Below, one piece after another: positions 1 through 11,973 of a DNA stretch of 64,000 nt (position 1 is its first letter; each line of letters starts with the position of its first letter). The DNA comes from Apiosordaria backusii. Taxonomy: Eukaryota > Ascomycota > Sordariomycetes > Sordariales > Lasiosphaeriaceae. Position numbers and translations under genes: made by a program. The notes beneath the pieces were generated by a model that saw only the letters and a program-made list of their open reading frames with translations, searched no databases and was not told the origin of the DNA. Where the stretch lies: NCBI GenBank assembly GCA_030549205.1, contig JAUKTV010000002.1:930001-994000 (forward strand), written 5' to 3'.

Positions 1-3000
1 TTTAAGTTAAGGAAGTGCTTTTTAGCAAACTTTATAATTTTATATATAGTAGGTTTAAGCTTAATCTTTCTAACCTTAATAGTAAGGATTAAATAATCTG
101 TTAAACTGACCTTAATAATTTTATTCCAGGCCTTAATTAAGGTGCTTATAGTCGGAGTCTTTTTAGCCAGAATGTCTATAGTTAGAACCTTCTTAATAGA
201 GGTTAATTTAACTAAAGTAGTAATAGGGTTAGGCTTTATAGATATAGTTATAATTAGATTTCTTTTAATAGAAGTTAGCTTAATAAAAGCAGTATTAGGG
301 TTTGGCTTTATAGAAGTTATTTTAATAGAAGCAGCGTCGAGGTTCTTTTTAACAGATCTAATTTAATAGGCTACTAACTATATAATAGATTTGTCTTTTA
401 AGTCAGGTCCTTTTTTAATAGCGATAGAAATAACTTATTTATTAGCTTTAAGAGGTTATCTATAGTAATAAAGGGTTTCGATAGGCTAAGTAGATAGTTT
501 ATAAAGAGGCGGTATTTTAGTAAGTAGCATTTTATTAAATACTTAAATAGATTATTCTATTAAAGGCGGTTTAGTTATAAATAGGTTGTCGATTAAGATT
601 TAGTAATAAAGTCGTAACTTTAGTAAGTATAGTAAGAAGGTATAAAGTATAGAAGAAGGTTAGAAAGTTGAAAAATTAAATGTAAGGTTAATACTATCGA
701 TAACTATTGTTTACATTATAAATCGTTTTAAAAAAAATTTTATAAGCTTTTAAGCTAATAGGTTATTTAAAGCTTATATCCCTTCTTTATAGGTTATTTA
801 CTAGCCTTAACTTACTATTAGATTAATTTAACCTCTTATTTTTAATAACTACTTTGATATTAGTCTTCGGTATAACTATAACCTCCTTGCCTTAACTATC
901 TAGTACTTTATTTAAGGCTATTAAGCTTATTTTTCTTTTCTTAAGTAGGCGTCTTTTCTTTTTAAGTTCCTTAGTAAGTTTATTCTTTTTAAATAGATAC
1001 TATAACTTATACTTATATACTATATTTAATACTATTTCTAATAAAGCTATTCTATACTACCACTTACTATAGCCTTTATTGTATCCTTTTTAAAATATTA
1101 AATATTCTATCTTTAACTTTCTAGCTTTTTATATAATATATTTTACTTTAATCCTATCTATCTTAAATAACTTATTACCTTCTTCTATTTAAATTACTTT
1201 ATTTAGGGTTCTAGATATCTCAGTATAACAAACTCCTATCCAAGACCTCTAAAAAGGATATTAATTATCTCCGGCTTTTCGCCTGCTTCGGCTTTAATAA
1301 ATAAAAAGGATATCTTTACTAGAGATTCGCTTACACTATTAACTTTACTAGTAGATAGTATTATTAAAGGTTCAATACTTAAGGAAGGCTCTATTGCACT
1401 AAGTAGAACTACCGTTAAAGCTAGTATAGACTTAATAGCCGATAAATAAGGGGTTAAATATTCTTACTATTATAAAGGAATAGGCTTAATAGTTAGTAGC
1501 TAATATATAAAAGCTAGTATAGCGGAGGTAATTAATAATATAGGGGTAAGGGATTTACTTTAAGTACGCTTTTAGTCTTACTTAACCGTCGGTATAGTCT
1601 ACTAGACTGGTACTAACTTAGCCTAGTTTAGCTTCAGCTTATTTAGTAGCCCGGTATTAACGACGATCGAGGATAGAGGCTGTAGTGATAAAATCGGAGT
1701 CCCGAGTATGTTGTCATTGCCGGGTTAGGCAGAAGCCTCTAAATGATCTGATGCATTATCCGGCCCTAAAATATACTGCAGGCTAGCCGCCAGGCTAGGC
1801 TTACATACATAGCTAGAGGCTACTCGAAAGTCGCTAGTTTAGGTATGCCTAACAGATTCTTACTCCTGGTATAAATTTCCTTAACCCGCCTTCTCTCGGT
1901 ATATGCTTGGGGTACCGAGCTCCGTTGTAAGGGGACTTGGCGCTAGATGCTGCTTATTACAACTATTTGATTTTTAATAAATCGGAAAATCTTTTTTCTA
2001 GCGGGATTTGCTTAGGATAAAGTTTTCAATACGGACTTCCTAAATAAGTTTAAGTCCTATTGAAAACTATTCGACCAGAAATTGATAAGGAAACTGATAA
2101 GGACTACGGTTAGTAGGCAGTGCCCAGCCAGTATCAGTATAGAAATGAACGGCGTAGAGAGGATTGACTGGTATGCCGAGACAGTCTGGATGGTGGCTGG
2201 TATCGCAGGAGAGACAGTAATTATTAGCTCGAACTCAGTTTACCTTAAAGGGAGATTTAGAGTGATACCTTTATAAGGTCTTCTGACGGGGTTCAAATCT
2301 CGGCAAGATGTCTGGGTGCTTGCGTTTTGTCTAATCAAAGAGGTAGAGTAGGAAATAGGGTAGCAAACTTCTTAGGCCAAAGCCTGAAGGTAGGTTACAG
2401 TAAACCTAACCAGATGGGGCAGTGGACTGGTCTGGAATCTATAGGCTAACGGGGTTAGATAAGTTACTTTAACGTTATCTTATTACGGTCTAATAGTAAA
2501 GGACAGGATTATATAGAATGCAAGGTTAAAGCTATATATAAAAGCGGAGCTCCGACTAAGGTTATATAGTAAGAAGATAGAGCTATAAGCCTATACTTCT
2601 TCCTTTATTCTTTATTTTATAATTAATAGACTGGTAATTGTATTGCCTTTTTAGTTACTTATACCTTTTATTTATAATATATATAATAACTTAAAGTTAT
2701 AACATTAAAGTACCTTATATAATGATCTTTATTAAGGTTATATAACCTCTATACTAATATTAACTTTAAAGGTTCTGTCTTATATATTGCAGTTAAGCTT
2801 ATATTAAATATCTTATATTAGGAGAATATCTTTTAGTTATTAACATATTATACTATTTTAATAAACACTTAAAGCTTCTTTAATAAGATCCTCCTTTTAT
2901 AAATCTATATAAAAGCGCCTCTTTATTTAAAAATGCATTTAGTATTTTTATTTTAATAAGTTTGGATTTTTATTTACAGTATTGAAGTTTATAAATAAAT

Positions 3001-3939
3001 TCAAACTTAATACTAATTTAAGGTATTTAAAAGATTATAGTAGTTTTAAAGCCCAGTCTTTTTAAAAGTAATTATTATAGTATAGTAATAAGGGTATAAT
3101 ATATAGAGTTTAGGGCTAAGGTTACATATAGTATAAGGCTATAGTTAATAGAAAGAAAGTAAGGACAATAATATTATAAAGCTATAGTCTTATAACTAAG
3201 AACTTTCTTCTCTCTTTTTTATTTTATAATTCCTTAATAGACTAGAATATAATATTAGCCTAACCTATTAAATCGCTCTATTATAACGGTAATTTTCTAA
3301 AAGTTAATTTAAGTTATAAAAGAGTATAGTTAAACCGGTATATAGCAAAGTGCTATTTAGTTTTTATAAGATAATTAGTTCTAATTAGTTCAGAACGTCC
3401 TGTACTCTTATATATACTACTTACCTTCCAATTCATTAACGTCCAATATAAGGAGTTAAGGAACTGTAATAAAGGAGCTTAAAGCTGATTGTAATAGTAG
3501 TATTAATCACTTTAAAGCTTTAAGCCTATTAAGATTTACAATACTGTAGCTAGCCGTCTTATATCTCTCTCGAACAGTAGCTACATTTCTAAATAGCTTA
3601 CCTTTTCCTACTATACCCTTACATACCCCTTATCACAATAGGTCGAATTCCGCAATAGTTCTTAGACATATTATTATTATTATTGTTCCTACAACCGATA
3701 TGCCCGATAGGCATGCCGGTCCTACTTCTACCTTATTATATAGGAACTTAGATATATTATAAAGGGTCTTCCTTATAACTATCTAGTAAGATAAATCCTA
3801 ATACTAGGCAATCACAGTATACTATTTACTTTAACTTCTAATTATTTCGTTTCTATAGGCTGCAAATATCTTTATCTATTTCTTATACTTACTGCTCTAA
3901 CCTCTTACCTCTTTAACTAAGCTTCGGCAATCTCGAACT
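1..3939. other. AT-rich RIP-damaged region upstream of the NLR gene
   Basis: Almost all of this stretch is TA-rich, with stops in all frames. No intact gene can be supported. A short open frame at 142-366 is an accident of composition; the opposite strand there reads as a weakly repetitive, stop-broken coding remnant (Ser-Ile-Lys-rich) that I cannot identify. A sub-block at about 1,600-2,500 is less AT-rich and may be a younger or less damaged repeat; it holds the hairpin listed separately. The last 500 bases before 3,940 would be the promoter and leader of the dead HET-NACHT-WD40 gene. Confidence 0.6.
2021..2068. repeat. Short inverted repeat (hairpin)
   Basis: Arm 2,021-2,038 (AGTTTTCAATACGGACTT) pairs with 2,052-2,068 (AAGTCCTATTGAAAACT) with a one-base bulge and a 13-base loop. 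It lies in the less damaged block of the left AT-rich region. It may be the end of a small transposon or a fold-back remnant; no target duplication was found. Confidence 0.5.
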
Positions 3940-3946
3940 ATATATC

Positions 3947-4780
3947 TGTTAAACTAGGTCCCTGTAAGGCCTAAGTTTACAGTGGGTGGCTACTATTATA
4001 CTATATAGTGGAAGCTTAAGTTAGAAAGCCTACCTGTCAGCTATCCGGTACTTACCTGGTACCTTACTTTACTGCAGGGCTATTTAAAGGCCTGCATCCT
4101 GCTAATCAGTAGGCCAAACTATCTGTAATTTTATATTTAAGCTACTAAGGCCTACTACTGTAGGTAGTATAAGTGACCTGACCCTAACCCTACATTAACC
4201 TATACTTTAGGTTAGGGGTGCTTAGTTTTACAGCCCTTTTATATAGCTATAAGTCGATTTTTAAAAAGCTATAAACTACACTAACTTAGCTGCCTATAAG
4301 ACCTGTAGCCAATTACTAGGCTGGCCAAATTGGCTAAAAGTTGGTAGGCCTATAGTTAAGTAGGTATATTATTACTATATGAAATTATAGGTCTATAGGC
4401 CCTATAGGTCGGGAGCTATAGAGGGTTTAGTAAGTAGTTTATAAGGTTTAGTAAATCTTAAGGTTAATTAAGCCGTACTCTGGCCTATCTGCCTGCTAGG
4501 GTATGTAAGATACTGTATGTTAGTCGGTAGGTATATAGTAAAGGTCGAGTATAAACCTTACTATAGAGATTATTATAGTGAACTTATAGAAGGCTAGTAC
4601 TATAATACAATTGTTTACTTACTATATTTCTATCCTATAGTACTTATATAGTACTATATTCTAATACCCTAGTATTAAACTATAGGTATTATATATAAGA
4701 CTTCTACTATACTATAAGCTAGTATGTAAGCATTAATTATAAGGCCTTTAAACTTATAATTGGCTATACCTATTCTAATA
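3947..4780 (+). repeat. Copia-1 5' LTR
   Basis: 834 bases, beginning TGTTAAACTAGG and ending TTCTAATA (probably an original CA end changed by C-to-T). It matches 11,140-11,973 over its full length once transitions are allowed. It is followed directly by GGTTATAAG. Confidence 0.93.
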
Positions 4781-7700
4781 GGTTATAAGTCTGAAAGATA
4801 CCTAGTTAGGTTATAGGCTTATAAGCTTAAGCTTAAAGCCTTCTATAAATAACGGCTTAACCTACTATAGACTATACTATAAGTAGGCTATAAAATTATT
4901 GATTTTAAAGCCTACCTATTAAAGTAGGGTTATAAGGCAAATACTAGGCTTACCTTACCTTATTAAGTTTTCCAGGGGCCTATAAAGTTTAAATTTATAC
5001 CTGCTACTAAATTTATTATACTGTAAGGTATATAAAAATTAGGCCTAATAGGGTATTAAAGGCCTATAAGCTATAAGCTTATAAAAGCTAGAAATAGCCT
5101 TTTACTTTAACCGTAGTTAGGTAGGTAGTTCTGTAAATCCTAAAGGTAAGTAAAAAAGTAAGAAAGTAAAGTAACCTTCTTAGCTACTACTACTGTTAGT
5201 AATTACAGTAATTTACTATATAAAATAGAGCCTATTCTTTAAGGCTTTTAAGTACTATAGACTTAGCTTTCTTATTATATAAGTAAATTATAGCTAAAGC
5301 CTTAATTAAAAACAGTACTAGGCTAAGGTTTTAAAGCCTTATAGAATGCTCTAGCGGTAAATGTACTAAGCCTCCTATAAATTTAAAAATATAAGATATT
5401 AAGCCTAAGTAGAGGTCTTTTAAAGGGAAAGAATCAGTAAATTCTTACTATATATAGGCCTTTAAAGAAGTAAAAGGCCTAGATTTAATAGTTATAAGGT
5501 ACTATAATTAAAGTAGTAGAGTAAATTAAGCTTTTAATAGTAACTTAGAGCGCTTTAAAATAGTTTAAAGCTACTATAACTGCTTCTTTAATAGTAGATA
5601 AAGTTATATATTAAAAAACTATAGCAGCCTATTAGTTAAAGTTTAAAGCTAATAGTAGTTCTATTAAGGTCCTTTATACTACTATTACTATTAAAATAAC
5701 TAAAAAGGTCTATAAATTCCCCGCTAATTAAAGGCTTATAGGCCTTAAGAATTTTAATCTATAGAAATAGGGCTTAAATATTATACTATATACTATTGAT
5801 ATAGTTACTTTTATAAAAGACCTTACTATAATAGCCTATTAAAGTAATGCTAAATAGACCATACTATTAATGTTATTTCGAAATAGTATAGCCTTAAGCC
5901 TTTAGGTTTTTATTTTATAGTAAATAAGCTCTATTAAAGCTTATAAACTGTTTGTTTAAAGGTATTCTTATAGCGCTAAATTATAGTAAAAGAACCTCTA
6001 TAAAGAATACTACTCTTTAAATTTCCACTAATTTATAAGCTCTTTAATAGACTTTAACGTTAAATTCTTTAATATAATTAGCTAGCTTATATTAGCCGGT
6101 ATCGATCTTTAAACTATAGATTAAGTAAATTAATACTTATAGGCTATAGAAAAAAGCTTTCTATAGTAAGCTAAAAGGTAATAAAGCGTTATATAGACTA
6201 TTAAAGCGTTAGGTTAAAATACAGATACTATTAACTTAAGCTTTCTAATAGTAGACTTACTAAAAGAATAGTATATTCTAGCCTTTATAGTTATTAAAGG
6301 TATAGCCTATAGAAATAAAGAAAGCTTTTATAAAGGTATTAAGAAGAAGGTTTTCTTAAGTAAAAAGCTTAAAAGTAATAGCAATAGTAGCCTTAATAGC
6401 CTTAGTAACTTTTTTTAAAAGAAAAAAAAAAAAGGCTTTAAAAGGCCTAAAGGCTTTAAAAAAAAGCTTAAAGCTAAAGATTTATTTACTTATATAGTAA
6501 GCTTTTATAATCTGGCTTTAAAGGTCTTTAAAGACTTTAATAATAATAATAGTAATAAAGGTACCTATATAGTACCTATAGGGCCTACTAAAGGCATTAA
6601 AAGTATTAAAGGTAAAGCCTTAATAGTACTTTCTTTAAAAAATACCCTTCTATATAATACTAAGTTTACTAACTATATTATTAATAATTAAAAATAGTTT
6701 ATTAATTACAAGCTTAATAATAGCTTATTAAGGACAATTTATATAGAAAGGGGTCCTTTAATACTTAAGGACTTTAAAACCGCTATATTTACAATACTTT
6801 TATAAAAAGAACCCTTTAAATATACTAAGTTTAAGCTTAAAAATACTTTATATATTCTTTAATTTAATATTAACCTTTTTAATAGTATACTATACTATAA
6901 AGTTAGCAGTTAGGTCAAAAAGAAAGTACTATATAAGCTTAATAAGGCCTTAATAGCAATGTTCGATTTTAAAGCTTTAGGCTTTTTTTTAAAATTATAG
7001 GAGATAAAGAGGCTTATTATTTACTATAATATAAGTTTTAATGTTATTAATCGGAAGCGAAAATTAATAGTAGAGCTTTTTAATAGGCCTTTATTTTAAA
7101 AGGATAGCTATTTAAAGGTTAATTTAAACCTTTGAAGGCTTAGTAATAGGCCTATAGAGTTAAATAGCAATAGTACTATTAACTTTAATTTAAATGTTTA
7201 AGAGGTAAAGCCTTATAGGCTTAGGGGGTCCGAGTTTAACTATAAGGAAGGCTATAGCTAAGGTAGATTTAAAGGAATAGAGCTCTATTAGCTTATAGAA
7301 GGTTCTAATAGCTTAAGTAACTCCGACTTTAAAGGATTTAATTAAGGTAGACTTATTAAAGAGCTTTATTAGTTTATAAAAGGCCCTAATAGCTTAAATA
7401 ACCTCGGCTTATTTAATTAAGAAGAGGTTTAAGGGGGCTATATATTTAGGGAGGCTATTAAAAATATCCTTAATATTACTGTAAACTACTATAGTAAATT
7501 ACTTTAGGTAATATTAAAATGGTATATTAGGCTAGGTTATATAGGCCTATCCCTATTAAAAAAGACTAGTAAAATTACTAATAGGCTTTTAAACCTGGAT
7601 TAAATAAAAGAAGTAGATTTTTAATACTTAGCCTATAATAAAGTTAAAGTAATAAAAAGGCTTTAATTTTTTACTATTCTAGACTTTCTTAAGGCCTTAG

Positions 7701-10700
7701 GTTTTATTAAAGGCGACACTTTTAAAATTAAGCCTATACCCTATAATAGGCTCTCTATAATGTTAATTTTAATAGATTGAAAATCCTAATTTAAATAGGC
7801 CTTTTACTTATTAAACGCTAAGGGACAAACTATATTAAGCGTTATTAAAGGCTTTTTTAAAGGCCTAAAGAATCGCTACGATAGGTACCTTATCCGTTTC
7901 TACTATAACGGTAAAAAAGAAATTAACTATAAATTATAAGCTTAATTTTCTATTAAAGACATTGAATTTTTTACTTTTAAGCTTTATATTTATAAGTAAA
8001 ATAGCCTAATTAAACGCTTTATTAAAGTATTTTTAAACTGGTTATAGGCTATAATAGTATTATTATAGCTTCCTTAATATCTATAGTACTATATAGTATT
8101 TATAGTATTTAAATTAGTTAACTATACTGCAGTTAATAATAGAAACCTAACTTCCTATTAAATACTTTATAATAAATTAAAGCCTTTCCTTTTTTACAAG
8201 CTAAACTTAAGCCAGTTTAAAACTATAAGCTTCTCTATAAAGCTCTTTATTCTTATTAAAAAAAGATCTAAAGCTTTAAAGCTATAGACCTATATAAAGC
8301 CTAATAAACTACTAGCTGTCTTTAAAAGTAAGACCTATTAAATATAAATACTAACTAAAAGGACAGTAGTAAAATCTCCTTTTATAAATATAGTAAACGA
8401 ACTTACTATAATTTAAAGTATTACTGCTATTTTAAAAGAAGATTTAAGTTAAGGAAAGGTAAAGCTACTATAATTAGTAAATAAAGACAGCGATTTATAC
8501 TTTAAATACGACTTAGTTAACCGATTAAGTTTATAAATTAGCCAATAAGCTAATATTGAAAAATTCTCTAATAGTAAGCTAATTAATAGACCTACTATTT
8601 AAAAGGCTATAATCGATAATAACTTAAGGCCTCTTAATAAGTCTATTATAGGCTTTAAGGTCAGCTTAAAACCTTCTATTAAAGACCATTTATTAATAGA
8701 AGTAAAAGAACTATACTTAAGTATAAGTAAAGATATTAAAATAAGTATTAGCTAATTTATTAAATTAATATTAACTAAGGCTAAGGCTTATTACTATAAG
8801 GTTTTTAAAGGTCCTTTTAGTACTAGTTTATTACTTTAAATATTAAAATAAATACTAAAGAACCTTAAAAAATCCTACTAGTTAAAGGCTATATATAGTA
8901 AATTTAAACAAATAGTTAACTAAAGAACCTTTAAATTCCTTCCTTAAAGCGCTCTCTTTAAAGACCGTACATTACTAACTAATAGGTTAATACTATATAA
9001 AAAGATTAATAAAGAAAATAGGCTTTTAAAGTTTAAGACTAGGCTAGTTATTAGAGGATTTTTATAAAAGGAAGGCCTAAATTTTATAGAGACCTTTACT
9101 TCTATTACTATACTACCTATCTAGTATATACTGCTAACTATATGTCACAACCCTGGGATATGGACGAGAATAACGATTGGTTGTGGAACCACGGAAAGTA
9201 AGGACCAATCAGGAATACATCTCAGAGAGCCAATCACGGTAAGGAACGGTTGATCAGTGCGCTCAGGACGCTGAGCAGACTGAGTAGGATGCTCAGTCTG
9301 CTCGGAGCACTGAGCAGACCAAGCACGGTGATCAGTGTGCTCAGGGCACTGAGCAAGGGGAGCACGACTAGGAAAGGGTCTATATATACGGAGGAACTAG
9401 ATAGCTTGTAGATAGTTCCGCAGTATGCAATCACAGCTTGTATTCACGGTATCTTGTATTTACATTGAGACATCTTGTTGTGCACTGTTTAGCTGCACCG
9501 AACTAATTGTCAGAAGTTACCTTCAACCGAGTATCCCTTTCAGAGGTTCTGTACAGGAGTTCGTCACACTATAGTAGCTTTATTAAATTAAAAAATAGAG
9601 TAGATCGATTTTATAAAAGCATTTCTTAATAGCTATTTAAAAAAGAAGAATTATATAGCTATACTTAAAGGCTTCTATAAATTCTACTAAAAAGTAGACT
9701 TAGCTATTAAAGCTAAGCTATATAAGTAAGGCTTTAGGCTTAAAACCAATTAAATAATTTATCTCTTTAAAGCCCTATATAGCCTAAAGTAAAGCCCTAA
9801 ACTTTAGTAAGCTAAACTTATTAAACTATTAAAAGAAAAGGGTTTTACAGTATTAATTTTTAACTTTACTATCTTTTATAATCTTAAAATTAGGATTTTT
9901 ATAGTAACTTATATTAATAATTATTTAATTATAAACTTTAATAAGGCCTATATTTAATAGCTTAAGAAAAGTTTAAATAAGGTCTACTTAATAAAAAATA
10001 GAAAGCTAGCTTCCTTCTTTTTAAAGGTCTAAATAATAAAGGATAGGCATTGCTTGCTTTTATAGTTTAGCTAAGCTTAGTATATATAAAAGGTAATTAA
10101 GACCTTTAACTTTAAAAATAGCTATAAAATACTAATTTCCTTATAGCCTAAAATAGTAGCCTAGTATAAAGACCTTAAACTAAAAGGAAGCCCTATAAAT
10201 AAGTTAAATTATATACTATTCTAATATATAGTAGGTACTGTAATGTATTTAATAACTTAAATAAAGCCTGATATTACTTTTATAGTATAGTAGCTTTTAA
10301 GGAGTATATAATAACTTACTATAGTAAGCTTAAATGCCGCTAAAACCCTTTTAAAATATTTAAACGGTATAGAGAATTTAATAATTACTTATAGCTATAT
10401 TACTAGACTTACTAAAAAAAAGGACATTATAGTACCTATAGACTTTGCAAATTCAGACTTTTTAAAGGACTTAAAGGACTTAAAATCTATTTACAGCTTT
10501 ATATTTAAAATAGCCAAAGGCCCTATAAACTGGAAATTAAAGAAGGCTAATACTATAAGCCTCTTTACTTTAAAGGCTAAAACCAATATACTTATTAAGA
10601 CTATTTATAAGGCTCTATAAATTAAAAGGGTTTATAAAAAGCTAAAGCTTACTTTAATAAGCTTTACCTTTCTATATAATAACAATACTAGCTTTATAAT

Positions 10701-11139
10701 TACTACTTATAACCTAGCTCTTTACAATTATATTAAGTATATATTGCTAAAATACTATTAAGTTAGGAAGTAAATTAAGGCATTATAGGTTACTATTAAT
10801 TACTTAAATACTAAATAAATACCAGCTAATAGGTTAACTAAACTACTAACTAGCTAAAAAATTTAAGACCTTTATAAGTCTTTTAAACTTAAGGAATAGG
10901 CCTATAGAGGAAAAGTTAATAGAGAAATAAATTAAAAAACTACCTTTCTTATATTTAATTTTCCTTTATAATTTAACTTATAAAAGTAGTTACTTAACGC
11001 TTAAATATATAGGCCTTAACGCTTTATATACCTTGTATTTTAGTTTTTTAATTAGCTAATTAGTTCATTAGTTTTAACTTACTATAGTAGGCCTTAGATT
11101 TAAATTTAAGCCTACTACTTACTATAAGTAGAGGAAGGG
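4781..11139 (+). pseudogene. Copia-1 gag-pol remnant
   Basis: Stop-riddled Copia polyprotein on the plus strand. The reverse-transcriptase region lies around 8,950-9,950 and is cut by the solo LTR at 9,143; just after the cut the frame reads like the family motif for self-template and active site (IDFIKAFLNS). The RNase H region is about 10,430-10,870 (DFANSDF, FKIAKGPINWK, LTKLL). Earlier parts (gag, protease, integrase) are too damaged to bound. Most stops are TAG or TAA at positions expected to be Trp or Gln, the RIP signature. The frame is not continuous anywhere. Confidence 0.85.
9143..9568 (+). mobile_element. Solo LTR (family S), copy 1, not RIP-damaged
   Basis: 426 bases, TGTCACAACC at the left and TTCGTCACA at the right, flanked by the perfect 5-base duplication CTATA (9,138-9,142 and 9,569-9,573). 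Base composition is balanced, in sharp contrast to the Copia-1 sequence around it. It matches the minus-strand copy at 39,500-39,905, for example in the TATATATACGGAGGAACTAG block and the CAGAACCTCTGAAAGGGATAC block of the reverse strand. No internal region is present, so it is a solo LTR left by recombination between the ends of a full element. A minus-strand open frame here is a composition artefact. Confidence 0.93.
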
Positions 11140-11973
11140 TATTAAATTAAGTCCCTATAAGGCCTAAGTTTATAGTAAGTAACTGCTATTATATTATATA
11201 GTAGAAGCTTAAGTTAGAAAGCCTATCTATTAGCTACTTAGTACTTACCTGGTACCTTACTTTATTATAAGGCTATTTAAAGGCCTATATCCTACTAACC
11301 AATAGGCTAAACTACCTATAATTTTATATTCAGGCTACTAAGGTTTACTACTATAGGCAATATAAGTAGTCTAACCCTAACCCTACATTAACCTATACTT
11401 TAGATTAGGGATGCTTGGTTTCGCAGCCTTTTTATATAGCCGTAAGTCGATTTTTAAAGAGCTATAAACTATACTAACTTAACTGCCTATAAGACTTATA
11501 GCTAACTACTAAGTTAGCTAAATTGGCTAAGAATTAATAGGCTTATAGTTAAGTAGGTATATTATTACTATATTAAATTATAGGCCTATAGGCTCTATAG
11601 GTCAGAAGCTATAAAGGGCTTAGTAAGTGGTTTATAGGGCTTAGTAAACCTCGGGATTAACCAAGCCGTACTCTAGCCTATCTGCCCGCTAGGGTGTACA
11701 AAGCACCGTACGTTAATCGGTAGGTATATAGTAGAGGTTAAGTACGAATCCTACTATAGAGATTATTACAGTAGATTTATAGAAGGCTAGCACTACAATA
11801 CAATTGTTTACTCACTATATTTCTATCCTACAGCACCTACGTAGTACTATATTCTAGTACCCCAGCACTAAGCTATAGATATTACGCGTAAGACTTCCGC
11901 TGCACTGTGAGCTAGTGTGTGAGCACTAATTACAGGGCTCTTAGGCCTGTAATTGGCCATACCTATTCCAATA
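11140..11973 (+). repeat. Copia-1 3' LTR
   Basis: 834 bases, beginning TATTAAATTAAG (from TGTTAAAC) and ending TTCCAATA, immediately followed by the target copy ATATC. The HET domain of the interrupted NLR gene resumes at 11,979. Confidence 0.93.

Larger units (their letters stand above)
3947..11973 (+). mobile_element. Copia-1: RIP-damaged Ty1/Copia retrotransposon with perfect target duplication
   Basis: The element is bounded by two LTRs of identical length (834 bases) and flanked by the 5-base duplication ATATC (3,942-3,946 and 11,974-11,978). A primer-binding-like GGTTATAAG follows the 5' LTR, and a polypurine tract (AGAGGAAGGG, 11,130-11,139) abuts the 3' LTR. The total of 8,027 bases includes a nested solo LTR with its target copy (431 bases), leaving about 7.6 kb. 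Its insertion separated the first codon of the NLR gene from the rest. LTR differences are nearly all C/T or G/A, so the copies were RIP-mutated and their divergence cannot be used as a clock. Confidence 0.95.

Noticed and set aside
142..366. 74-codon open frame in the left AT-rich region
   Set aside because: Low-complexity Ile/Leu/Val sequence produced by TA-rich DNA; the opposite strand looks like the damaged coding strand.
9234..9434. 66-codon minus-strand frame inside the solo LTR
   Set aside because: It encodes Leu/Ser repeats arising from CTCAG-rich LTR sequence; LTRs of this kind are non-coding.
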